NCBI GenBank assembly: GCA_937967805.1 | Contig: CALBTC010000214.1 | Coordinates: forward strand, 1 to 16,058 | DNA from: an uncultured Anaerolineaceae bacterium | GTDB taxonomy: Bacteria > Chloroflexota > Anaerolineae > Promineifilales > Promineifilaceae | Direction: 5' to 3' | Length of the DNA: 16,058 nucleotides | Shown: piece after piece, positions 1 through 8,226 of the stretch | Position numbering within the stretch: the first letter of the stretch is position 1 | Layout: each line of letters opens with the position of its first letter | Program-made: the position numbers and the translations under genes | The notes under the pieces: model-generated | The model's input: the letters and a program-made list of their open reading frames with translations, nothing else | What the model was told of the DNA's origin: nothing | The model's database searches: none

Positions 1-1219
1 GCGTGTTATTCACGTAAAACGGGGTGTGGGTGAAGTCGATTTTGGGATTCGGCCGTTTATAATGCACGGTTGGCGCGATTTCACCATTCTTCAATACCAA
101 CACCGTCTTAATCAGCCCGGCAATCCCCGCCGCTGCTTCCATATGGCCGACATTCGATTTGACTGCACCCAGAGCGCAATACCCGGCTGCATCCGTGCTG
201 GTGCGAAACACGCGCGTCAAAGCGGCCACTTCAATCGGATCGCCAAGTGGGGTTCCGGTCCCGTGTGCTTCCACATACCCTATTGTCTCCGGGTTCACGT
301 CAGCGATAGTCAGCGCCTCGTCAATGACCGCTGCTTGTCCATCTTCACCCGGAGCCGTATAGCCTACCTTGAGCGAGCCGTCGTTGTTGATGGCCGACCC
401 CCTGATCACCGCCTCGATACGGTCGCCGTCGGTCAGCGCATCCTCAAGCCGCTTCAAAACCACAACGCCCACGCCGCTGCCAAAGATGGTGCCTTCGGCA
501 TCGGCGTCAAACGGACGGCAGTGCCCATCGGGTGACAATATCCCCCCATCCTGATAAAAGTAGCCCGCTTTTTGCGGTACCCGCACCGTTACGCCACCGG
601 CCAGCGCCATGTCGCACTCGCCATTGAGCAAGCTCTGACAGGCCAGATGCACCGCCACCAATGAGGTGGAACAGGCTGTTTGCACCGTCAGGCTTGGGCC
701 AGTCAGGTTCAACTTATAAGATACCTGGGTAGCCAGATAATCCTTATCGTTGCCAATTAACGTTTGTAAATTGGCAACCGTATTGGTGTAGCCCAGGGCC
801 GGATAGACATTGTGCAGCAGGTAAGTGTTGAGGGTGGAGCCACCATAAACGCCTACGGCGCCATCAAACGCAGCCGGATCACAACCGGCACTTTCCAACG
901 CTTCCCAGACGCACTCCAAAAAAAGGCGCTGCTGCGGGTCGGTTAGCTCTGCCTGTCGGGGCGATATGTCAAAAAAATCGGCGTCAAACTGATCCACCGC
1001 CTGCAAAACAGGGCCAGCGGGAACGTGATTGGGGTTTTTGAAGGTGGCTGGGTTGATACCATCAGCCGCCATTTCTTGTTCGGAAAAACGGGAGATGCCT
1101 TCCACCCCATCCCGCAGATTCTGCCAGAACGTGTCCAGGTTGGGTGCGCCGGGAAAACGGCCAGCCATGCCGATAATGGCGATCTGTTCCAAATCGTTGT
1201 TTGGTTCTTGATATGTCAT
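1..1219 (-). CDS. Type I polyketide synthase, N-terminal ketosynthase domain (partial, runs off the window)
   Basis: This is the first 406 residues of a modular polyketide synthase; the rest lies beyond base 1. The reading frame is open from the ATG at 1219 (AGGAAA ribosome-binding site 5 nt upstream) to the edge. All visible residues belong to a beta-ketoacyl synthase domain, which does decarboxylative Claisen condensation on a carrier-bound chain. The catalytic triad is present: Cys183 in QTACSTSL, His319 in EAHGTGTPLGDP and His359 in KSNVGHMEAAAG. The opening IAIIGMAGRFPGAPNLDTFW and DPQQRLFLE around residue 95 fit ketosynthases that accept chains from an NRPS module. The gene starts 53 nt after the NRPS stop in the same direction, so it should extend that module's thiazolyl thioester. 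Its extender unit and reductive domains cannot be seen. The N-terminus is short and acidic, with no long coiled-coil docking segment. Confidence 0.96.
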   Translation of the reverse strand, partial: MTYQEPNNDLEQIAIIGMAGRFPGAPNLDTFWQNLRDGVEGISRFSEQEMAADGINPATFKNPNHVPAGPVLQAVDQFDADFFDISPRQAELTDPQQRLFLECVWEALESAGCDPAAFDGAVGVYGGSTLNTYLLHNVYPALGYTNTVANLQTLIGNDKDYLATQVSYKLNLTGPSLTVQTACSTSLVAVHLACQSLLNGECDMALAGGVTVRVPQKAGYFYQDGGILSPDGHCRPFDADAEGTIFGSGVGVVVLKRLEDALTDGDRIEAVIRGSAINNDGSLKVGYTAPGEDGQAAVIDEALTIADVNPETIGYVEAHGTGTPLGDPIEVAALTRVFRTSTDAAGYCALGAVKSNVGHMEAAAGIAGLIKTVLVLKNGEIAPTVHYKRPNPKIDFTHTPFYVNNT

Positions 1220-1272
1220 GATGGTTTCCTCAGGTGAGACATACTTTCAAAGTGCGACGCACCTCTTTCTCT

Positions 1273-4200
1273 CTAGCGTCGCCGGGATTTTCGGCGGGTC
1301 AGTCTCTCTTTTCGTGCGTCTGCGCGCGCGTCGCCGCGCCGGAACGTAGTGGTTTCGCTTTCTGTCTGATTGAGATACCCGGCCAGCATACTGATTGTCG
1401 GATGCCGGAAGATTTCGGTGATGGGTATTTCACGCTTGAATGTGTCGCGCAGTCGGTTGAGAATCTGCACCACGTGGACGGAGTTGCCGCCTAAATCGAA
1501 GAAGTTGTGGTGAATGCCGATGCCATCGACTTGCAACACGTCTTGTACAATCGTTGCTAACGTTTGTTCCACATCGGATTGCGGTGGTTCGTAAGCGGTT
1601 GCTGTTTCGGTTTGCTGCTCATCAGGCACGGGTAACGCACGGCGATTGACCTTGCCGTTTGCCGTCAGGGGCAGCGCATCCAACATCATGATGGTTGTGG
1701 GAATCATTTGCTGCGGCAATTTAGTCGTCAGGAAGTGGCGTAGTTCTGTTGCCAAATCGCCATTGCTGCACGATGGTGGTTTGTTGGCTGCCTTTTTCAT
1801 GAAAGATTTCTGCTCGGCAGACCAGTTTTGTCCTTTAGCTGGCATGATTGCGCCGCCTAAAAATGAATGCAGGAGGACGTGATTGTCTTCGAGTGCAAAC
1901 AGGTGGCGGATTGGCTCGAATTTCATGTCACCAATGGGGCATAAGCCAATCTGACCCATTTCAGCGGCATGCATCATTAACAATTGACTCATGTAACCGG
2001 CCTCCAACAGGCAAAAATCTGGCGCGAGGCAGCCGTACATGGGTTTGATGGCGTTCATTTCGGCGACCAAGAAGATGGAGAACACGGCCGTATCAAAAAT
2101 AGCCCGGTTATTCGGCGCGTGTAACGTTCTCGCCAGCGGTGCATCGGATGAGAGCAGTTGTAGTTGATGGTGCTGTGGATGATAATAATACGTTCCGGCA
2201 GCAATGCCTTCAACACCATTGGGCTTGATGTGCAGATAGGCTTGCACCGGATAAAGGCCGCCAGCGGAACCATACCGATACTTGGGCAAGCCATCCAATT
2301 CAATGTGATAAAGACAGTTCAGTAATTCGCTAAACTGTTCGAATGGGATAGGGTCGGGGGTAAATTGACGATGGCTGCGGCGGTCAGTGTACGTTTTCGT
2401 CAATGCTTCATCCATGATGGGCGGCGTGAGCTGCACCGGTGCATGCCCATTAACCTGCCGAATATTTGCCTTGCCCAGTTTGAACTCGATGCGCTGCAGC
2501 GGATCCAACAATTCTATCCCTTCAACCTGGAAATCTTGGTATTCATCTAGCAACTTTCCATTGCTGCCGTTTGTGTGGGTTGTTGGTGAGGGCGTTGCTG
2601 CCTGGGGTCGGGTAGGAACAACATAAGCGACGAGCCTTTTATTTCCGCGTAGTTCACCGATGGCAGTGGCAACGGCCGTTCTCACCCCTGGATGCTGCTG
2701 TAAAGCCGCTTCGATTTCGCCTAACTCAATGCGACAGCCGCCAATCTTGACCTGAAAGTCGGCGCGACCCATAAATTCAATGTTGCCATCCGGCAAAAAG
2801 CGTCCCAGGTCACCACTGCGATAAAGACGTTCCCCTGTTTTGGGGTGTGTCAAAAACTGCATTTGGGTCTTTTCCTCGTCCCGCCAATAGCCACGTGCCA
2901 CACCTGCGCCACTGATGTACAGTTCGCCTGGTACCCAAACTGGACAAGGTTCTAACGCCTCGTTTAAGACATCGTAGCAGGCGTTTGTCATCGGCTTGCC
3001 GTAAGGAATGCTTTTCCAGGATGGGTCTACCTGCCCAATTGGATACCAGATGTCCCAAATGGTTGTTTCAGTGGGGCCCCCGGAGGCAATGATTTGCACC
3101 TGAGGCACCAGCGCCCGGAGGCGATCTGGCAGCGTGACTGGAATCCAATCACCAGCCAGGATAGCCCAGCGTAAAAAGCGAGGGCGTACCAATTCCACAT
3201 CAGGGGCATGTTCCAAGTATTCCACCAGCATTTCCAGAAAAGCGGGAACTGAGTTCCAGGTCGTGACTTGGTGCTGCACCATTAAGTCTGCCCAATGGGC
3301 TGGGTCGCGCACACGGTCAGCTTTGGGCATCACCAGCGTGCCACCGGCCATCAACATGCCAAATATGTCATAAACGGAGAGGTCATGATGTAAAGCGGTC
3401 AATGCCAGGACACGATCTGCCGAATCAACCTGTTGGCGCTGGTTTACATCCACCATGCGGTTAACGACATTGCGGTGCTCCAGCATCACCCCCTTGGGCA
3501 ATCCTGTGGAGCCGGAAGTGTAGATGACGTGGGATAAATCTTCCGGTTTTTGCACCGGCACCAGCGGACTGTCATCTTCGGTTGAAAATTCATCTGTATC
3601 AACACACAATCGTTTAATGTTGGGCGGCCAGGCAAGGGTTTCATCAAGTCGAGATTGCACGAGCGCAATTTGAACCTGGCTGTTTTCCAGCAAATACCAG
3701 AGCCGCTCTTGTGGTAGTTTAGGATCGACCGGGATATATGCAGCACCTGAGGCATGAATGCCCAGGACGGCAGCCACCTGTTCCCATCCTTTTTCCATAA
3801 CCACAGCCACTAACATGTTGGGTTTTGCGCCTAGTTTGCGTAAGCGGCGGCCGATTTGATTGGAATGCCGGTATAACTCATCGTAGGTGATTGTACGGTT
3901 GTTGGCAATCACGGCCGGATGGTCTGGCTGAGCAGTGGCCTGGGCAACAAAATGGGTGTAGAGGGTGCCATCGGGTAGGGGGGCGGCGGTGTCGTTAACG
4001 GCCGTTCGCTGTGCCAACTGCGCGGGTGGTACATGCGACTGCCGCACATCTTCCCAGGCCTCAGGCTCATTTGCCAGCCGGTTTAGCAGGCGACAATACG
4101 CCGCAAACATCGCATCGATCACCCCATCAGGGAAGATACCGGCAACGGCGTCCCAATTCAGTACCAGTTCGCCATCCTCCTCCCAAACCTGATGATCCAG

Positions 4201-5520
4201 CCACACCTGTGGCGTTTGGGTGATGCTGTGGACAATTTCCCCTAATTTTTGCATGGACGCCAGCGGCGGCTGGAAGCCTTGGGCGGTGAGATCGAGCAGG
4301 CTGGTAAAGACAACCGGCATCAGTGCCTCACCAGTTGAGCCATGAACTCGGGCAAATTCACGCAGCACTTCGATACCACTCACGTATCGGTGTTCCAGGT
4401 CTGTCCACAATTGGCGCTGTACCTGCTGTGAGCGGTCGGTAAAGGGACTGTGTACCGGATTGTTCACCGCCAGCAAGATCATGGAGGTAAAGTCGCCCAG
4501 AATTTGGTTGACCTGCTCGTGCAGCGGCAAACGATTGAATAGGGTGACGTTGATGGTAAAGTCCGATGATCTGCTCCAGGCGGCCAGGATTTCCGCATAA
4601 GCCGTAAGGAGAATTGAGGATGGTGTAAGACCTGACTTTGCGACCTTTGTTTTTAATTGCTGCCACGCATCTACCTCAAGCCGGGTGCTGAAATGAACGA
4701 ACTCAGTTTCTGACTGGGCCGATGGGTTTTGCGCCATGGGCAGCTCTGGCGCTCGTGGCAGAGCTGGCACTCGCTCACGCCAGTAGTCAAGTGATTTCTG
4801 GTACTGTGTGGATGTTTTCAGTCCGGTGACGGCAAGGGCGTAATCGCGGTAGGAAAGTGACAATGGGGGCAAGATCACGTCAGGATTTTGGTACAGCTGC
4901 ACCCATTCGTCGTTGAGAATCATGAGGCTGCCACCGTCAAGGTGGAGCAAGTCAATGCTGACATGGAGGCGAATACGGCCGTTTGCCAACAACGATGCCC
5001 GAATATCAAACCCAGGCCATTGCTCCGCAGGCAGCACTTGGTGGGCCAGTTCATCACGGGTGGCGGCTAAGGCGTCTGCTTCTGCCGCTGGTGTATGATG
5101 GCGCAAATCTTGTATGGCAAATTTGTAAGGTGGCACGTCTTCCAAAATTTGCTGACTGCCATCGGGCAAAACAACCGCTCGCAGCATGTCGTGCCGGACA
5201 ACTAATCGCTGCCAGGCCAGGGTGAGGCGATCTAAATCGATATTGTCCCCTTCAATTTCGGAATAGACATGAATAGAAACATCGCCAAATTCATAGGTGG
5301 CGCTGCGCCCGACCCAGTATGCCTGCTGGATGTCGGTGAGCGGAAAGGGCAGGTTGCGATCATCCGGGGCAGAGACAATGGGGGGTGGCAGGATATTGGC
5401 TGGGGAACGGCCGTTTTGTGGGGGGATACGGCCGTTTGGCTTCTGCTGCAATAATTGCGCCAACAGCACTCGTTTTTCCTCTAGCGGCAACGATTTTATT
5501 GATTCAGGACTCATGGTCAT
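1273..5520 (-). CDS. NRPS module Cy-A(Ox)-PCP, predicted thiazole-forming
   Basis: A complete 1415-residue single-module peptide synthetase. The heterocyclization (Cy) domain spans about 57-490. It has FPLTDIQQAYWVGR, the Cy signature DxxxxDxxS (Asp190, Asp195, Ser198) in place of HHxxxDG, then NVTLFNR, GDFTS, PVVFTS and QTPQVWLDHQ. The adenylation domain starts near 520, with YTSGSTGLPKG at 667-677. By alignment to GrsA its pocket residues are D713 L714 Y717 N756 I787 A789 S813 I821 W822 K1290, close to the cysteine code DLYNLSLIWK. A SagB/nitroreductase-like FMN oxidase (about 1026-1230; motifs RRSHRQF and YGSAGGLYPVQAYL) is inserted between A8 and A10, as in EpoB-type modules; it should oxidise thiazoline to thiazole. 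The carrier Ser1347 lies in DLGGNSV. The ATG at 5520 has AGGAG 8 nt upstream and lies 2 nt from the FAAL stop. The last 22 residues are very Arg/Lys-rich. Confidence 0.96.
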   Translation of the reverse strand: MTMSPESIKSLPLEEKRVLLAQLLQQKPNGRIPPQNGRSPANILPPPIVSAPDDRNLPFPLTDIQQAYWVGRSATYEFGDVSIHVYSEIEGDNIDLDRLTLAWQRLVVRHDMLRAVVLPDGSQQILEDVPPYKFAIQDLRHHTPAAEADALAATRDELAHQVLPAEQWPGFDIRASLLANGRIRLHVSIDLLHLDGGSLMILNDEWVQLYQNPDVILPPLSLSYRDYALAVTGLKTSTQYQKSLDYWRERVPALPRAPELPMAQNPSAQSETEFVHFSTRLEVDAWQQLKTKVAKSGLTPSSILLTAYAEILAAWSRSSDFTINVTLFNRLPLHEQVNQILGDFTSMILLAVNNPVHSPFTDRSQQVQRQLWTDLEHRYVSGIEVLREFARVHGSTGEALMPVVFTSLLDLTAQGFQPPLASMQKLGEIVHSITQTPQVWLDHQVWEEDGELVLNWDAVAGIFPDGVIDAMFAAYCRLLNRLANEPEAWEDVRQSHVPPAQLAQRTAVNDTAAPLPDGTLYTHFVAQATAQPDHPAVIANNRTITYDELYRHSNQIGRRLRKLGAKPNMLVAVVMEKGWEQVAAVLGIHASGAAYIPVDPKLPQERLWYLLENSQVQIALVQSRLDETLAWPPNIKRLCVDTDEFSTEDDSPLVPVQKPEDLSHVIYTSGSTGLPKGVMLEHRNVVNRMVDVNQRQQVDSADRVLALTALHHDLSVYDIFGMLMAGGTLVMPKADRVRDPAHWADLMVQHQVTTWNSVPAFLEMLVEYLEHAPDVELVRPRFLRWAILAGDWIPVTLPDRLRALVPQVQIIASGGPTETTIWDIWYPIGQVDPSWKSIPYGKPMTNACYDVLNEALEPCPVWVPGELYISGAGVARGYWRDEEKTQMQFLTHPKTGERLYRSGDLGRFLPDGNIEFMGRADFQVKIGGCRIELGEIEAALQQHPGVRTAVATAIGELRGNKRLVAYVVPTRPQAATPSPTTHTNGSNGKLLDEYQDFQVEGIELLDPLQRIEFKLGKANIRQVNGHAPVQLTPPIMDEALTKTYTDRRSHRQFTPDPIPFEQFSELLNCLYHIELDGLPKYRYGSAGGLYPVQAYLHIKPNGVEGIAAGTYYYHPQHHQLQLLSSDAPLARTLHAPNNRAIFDTAVFSIFLVAEMNAIKPMYGCLAPDFCLLEAGYMSQLLMMHAAEMGQIGLCPIGDMKFEPIRHLFALEDNHVLLHSFLGGAIMPAKGQNWSAEQKSFMKKAANKPPSCSNGDLATELRHFLTTKLPQQMIPTTIMMLDALPLTANGKVNRRALPVPDEQQTETATAYEPPQSDVEQTLATIVQDVLQVDGIGIHHNFFDLGGNSVHVVQILNRLRDTFKREIPITEIFRHPTISMLAGYLNQTESETTTFRRGDARADARKERLTRRKSRRR

Positions 5521-5522
5521 TT

Positions 5523-7709
5523 TTAAATCTCCTCACGCACCAAACGATCCAGCCAGATGTTGACCTCCGCTTCCGACAACTGATCTAATCTGTCGCACAC
5601 CGTGCCATCTCCATCTGAGATTGGAACCATTTGGGCATCTATCTGCTCTAATAACGCTTCACTAAGCTGAGTAATCGTGGGGTGTTCCATAAACGTGACG
5701 AGCGGAAATTCGAGTTGCAAAGCAAACTCAATCTGGCTCTTTAACTCAAGCGCTTTCAAAGAATCTAAGCCTAAAGCCGTAAACGGCTGATCACCACTCA
5801 AATTGGCTGGCGGTACTTGCAGTGCCTGTGCCAATTGTTGATGTAAATAATTTCTAAGTAACTCTGGACGTTGATTTAGATCGGCGGCCAACAATTCCGC
5901 ATTAGTCAGCGTGGCATTTGCTGTCCAGGTGTCATTTTCACCTACATTGAATTCTAATATGTCGTGTGCTATCACTTTTTCTAAATTGCCATCGAGGTAA
6001 TCGGCGCGACAGGCACGTCGTTGCAGTTTGCCGCTGGACGTTTTGGGAATACCGCCTGGCTTTAGCAAAATCACTTCATGAACCTGAAGTTCGTGACATT
6101 CAGCAACGGATTGGCGAATGACGTTAACGGCCGTGTTGATATTGACGTCAAGGTGCCGCCGCTGCACTTCCTGCACAACCACCAGTCGCTCCTCACCAGC
6201 AATCTCAACCGAAAAGGCAATACCACACCCTTGCCGCAGCGCTGGATGGCTTTTTTCTACGGTGAGTTCAATGTCTTGCGGAGCGTGATTGCGACCGCGG
6301 ATGATAATCAAATCTTTCAGACGGCTGACAATAAACAGTTCACCCCCTCGCAGAAATCCTAAATCGCCCGTGCGCAGAAATGGCCCCTCACCTGTATCTG
6401 CAAGATACGCGCAGAAGGTGTCTGCGGAATCATCCGGTTTTTGCCAATAGCCGTGCGCGACGCTCGATCCGGAAATCCAGATTTCACCAATTTGGTCGGA
6501 GGAGCATTCTGTTTTTGTTTGTGGATTGACAATCATAAGATGCTGTTCTTGCCAGAGTTGTCCACAGCCTACGAGCGTGCGCGTATTCTCATCATCCTGG
6601 TGAGCAGGAACAGCCAGCTTGTTTTCTAATGAACCTGCTTGCAATTTCCGTATAACCGGAGGGGTTGAGACTGGGCCGCCGCTCACAAACAAGGTTGCTT
6701 CAGCGAGACCGTAACAAGGGAAAAATGTTTCACGGCGAAAGCCAACTGGCTCAAATGTGGACGTAAATTGCTCTATTGTGTCTGGTCGGATTGGTTCTGC
6801 ACCGTTCAGAGCGACGCGCCAACTGCGTAAATTAAGAGCAGCACGTTGTTCTGGGGTTATCTTGCGTACACATAAATCGTAGGAAAAGTTGGGGCCGCCA
6901 CTGACTGTCGCCCGATAGTGGGAGATGGCTTGCAGCCAGCGCATAGGTTTTTGCAAGAAGTCCAGAGGTGACATTAAGATGCAGGGAAAGCCTGAATAGA
7001 TGGGTTGTAATACGGTGCCAATTAGACCCATATCATGGTAAAGAGGTAGCCATCCCACACCAACATCATCTGCTGTAATTTCAAATGCTCGTTGGATGAG
7101 GGCTTCGTTGTGGATGAGATTGTAATGACTGACCATGACGCCTTTGGGAACGGCCGTTGAGCCTGATGTGTACTGTAAAAAGGCTAAGGAATCTCGCTCG
7201 ATTGAGGGGGGAAACCAATCTGCTGCCATCTCTGCACCAACCGTATCCGTTGCCATCCAGCGTAATGCTTGAAAATTCGGTGCTTGTGCCAAGAAATTTT
7301 CGGCCATCGACAAAATAGGCGTGGTGGTTAAAGCAACCACGGGCTGGGCATTGTTGATGATGGCCTGCAAGCGGGGAAGGGAACGGTCTAGCCGGGTCAA
7401 CTTTGGCGGATACACAGGCACCGCAATCACTCCCGCGTACAAACAGCCAAAGAAGGCAGCAATGTAATCCAATCCCGGCGGGAACAAGAGCAGCACACGC
7501 TGCCCGATCATCCCTTGTTCCTGCAGCAGCGCAGCAATGGCCTTTGCCTGTTGATCTAGTTCGCCAAATGTGAGGTGTATTTCCTCACGTTCCCCATCCT
7601 GAAGGAAGGTAAAGAGGCGGCGATTGGCTTGATGATCAGCACGCCATCTTAATATTTCCACCAAGGTATTACACGCTTCTACTGATGCAGGATTTTTTAT
7701 CGCTTCCAC
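5523..7709 (-). CDS. Fatty acyl-AMP ligase fused to acyl carrier protein (FAAL-ACP), assembly-line loading module
   Basis: A 728-residue loading enzyme (numbered from the GTG at 7709). The ANL domain has TSGSTAVPKG near 181-190, WLPLYHDMGLIG near 220-231, YGLAEATLFVSGG near 333, and the FAAL-typical RLKDLIIIRGRNHAPQDIE near 463-481. The C-terminal lysine lies in PKTSSGKLQRR near 555-565. FAALs form acyl-adenylates and hand the acyl group to a carrier rather than to CoA. The carrier follows directly, with its phosphopantetheine Ser650 in GLGLDSLKAL-like context (ALGLDSLKAL). The last 20 residues (LSEAEVNIWLDRL) resemble C-terminal docking helices of modular synthases. GTG 7709 is preferred because GAGG lies 7 nt upstream; a TTG at 7733 would add 8 residues and overlap the upstream gene. 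The gene is 2 nt from the NRPS, so tight co-expression and loading of a fatty acid as starter are inferred. Acyl chain length cannot be predicted here. Confidence 0.94.
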   Translation of the reverse strand: MEAIKNPASVEACNTLVEILRWRADHQANRRLFTFLQDGEREEIHLTFGELDQQAKAIAALLQEQGMIGQRVLLLFPPGLDYIAAFFGCLYAGVIAVPVYPPKLTRLDRSLPRLQAIINNAQPVVALTTTPILSMAENFLAQAPNFQALRWMATDTVGAEMAADWFPPSIERDSLAFLQYTSGSTAVPKGVMVSHYNLIHNEALIQRAFEITADDVGVGWLPLYHDMGLIGTVLQPIYSGFPCILMSPLDFLQKPMRWLQAISHYRATVSGGPNFSYDLCVRKITPEQRAALNLRSWRVALNGAEPIRPDTIEQFTSTFEPVGFRRETFFPCYGLAEATLFVSGGPVSTPPVIRKLQAGSLENKLAVPAHQDDENTRTLVGCGQLWQEQHLMIVNPQTKTECSSDQIGEIWISGSSVAHGYWQKPDDSADTFCAYLADTGEGPFLRTGDLGFLRGGELFIVSRLKDLIIIRGRNHAPQDIELTVEKSHPALRQGCGIAFSVEIAGEERLVVVQEVQRRHLDVNINTAVNVIRQSVAECHELQVHEVILLKPGGIPKTSSGKLQRRACRADYLDGNLEKVIAHDILEFNVGENDTWTANATLTNAELLAADLNQRPELLRNYLHQQLAQALQVPPANLSGDQPFTALGLDSLKALELKSQIEFALQLEFPLVTFMEHPTITQLSEALLEQIDAQMVPISDGDGTVCDRLDQLSEAEVNIWLDRLVREEI

Positions 7710-7713
7710 AACT

Positions 7714-8070
7714 TCACCTCTTGTTATTTTCAAGTAATCCGAACAGATCTCTCATGGTCGCCTCTCGAATTGCGCGACGACAGTAAATGACCATTTCTTT
7801 GTTTGCCAGGGTCAATGTGACAACGCGAGGGCTACCCAAACGAAATAGGTTCGTTATCGTTTCCTCTTGTATTGCAGCAAGGGGTAATTCAGAGCAGTCA
7901 AAAATGATCAAATCGGGATTCATTACAGGTGCCAGCGTTTTGGCTTCAATGAGCGAACGGACGACCTTTAATTGATCAATGCCTGGCGAGTCAGAAAGCA
8001 AGCGACGCAGTCCCTCACGAAAAAGTGCCTGTTGGGAAATGATAAGAACACGACTCGCCAAAATGGACAT
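7714..8070 (-). CDS. Stand-alone degenerate response-regulator receiver domain
   Basis: A 118-residue protein whose fold signature is that of a CheY-like receiver: RVLIISQQALFREGLRRLL at the N-terminus matches the beta1-alpha1 region of NarL-family receivers. The acidic pair normally after beta1 is replaced by Ser12-Gln13. The phospho-acceptor position is Asp58 (PDLIIFD), and Thr85 or Thr87 lies in VVTLTL. The usual conserved lysine and the fold's last third are not recognisable, and there is no DNA-binding domain. Without the acidic pocket it probably does not bind Mg2+ or become phosphorylated normally. It could be an atypical receiver that works through protein contacts or a ligand, or a decaying regulator. 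It stops 4 nt before the FAAL GTG, so it appears to lead the biosynthetic operon. The ATG at 8070 has a weak AGG 8 nt upstream. Confidence 0.78.
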   Translation of the reverse strand: MSILASRVLIISQQALFREGLRRLLSDSPGIDQLKVVRSLIEAKTLAPVMNPDLIIFDCSELPLAAIQEETITNLFRLGSPRVVTLTLANKEMVIYCRRAIREATMRDLFGLLENNKR

Positions 8071-8226
8071 CTACACAACCTGTTGCTTTTTATACCCTCG
8101 CAGTTTTACCTATGATGAGCATAAGCCAGTCAGGCAGCGAACGGTATCCTACAGGTGGATGAGTCAAGGATGAATTTTGTGTAACAAAAAGGGGGATGAT
8201 CACCCTCATCCATTTGAAAGATGAAG
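8071..8226 (-). promoter_or_regulatory. Leader/control region of the receiver-FAAL-NRPS-PKS operon
   Basis: This 156-nt gap separates the two-component pair from the biosynthetic genes. Read on the minus strand it holds a terminator-like hairpin, then several copies of GGATGA (plus-strand positions 8157, 8168, 8194, and inverted at 8206), then a TATAAA box about 20 nt before the ATG at 8070. I find no convincing -35 element for that box, so a dedicated promoter is inferred from the layout rather than shown. Confidence 0.4.
8186..8211 (-). terminator. Candidate intrinsic terminator after the response regulator
   Basis: On the minus strand GGATGA, a 6-nt loop and TCATCC form a perfect 6-bp stem, followed by CCC and five T residues. 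It lies 15 nt after the response regulator stop, in the right orientation to end the kinase-regulator transcript. The stem is short, so it may be partial or may double as a binding site. Confidence 0.5.

Noticed and set aside
26..535. Plus-strand ORF of 169 residues opposite the ketosynthase
   Set aside because: The minus strand carries an unmistakable ketosynthase with its catalytic triad; this frame is its antisense shadow.
1252..1262. GTGCG-A-CGCAC palindrome between the NRPS and the PKS
   Set aside because: Short, GC-rich, and inside a compact operon gap; no T-run or other support for a terminator.
7140..7170. FAAL A3 loop reads GSTAVPKG instead of GSTGxPKG, and overlaps an ACGGCCGT copy
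   Set aside because: FAALs often have Ala or Ser at this Gly position, so it is not evidence of inactivation.
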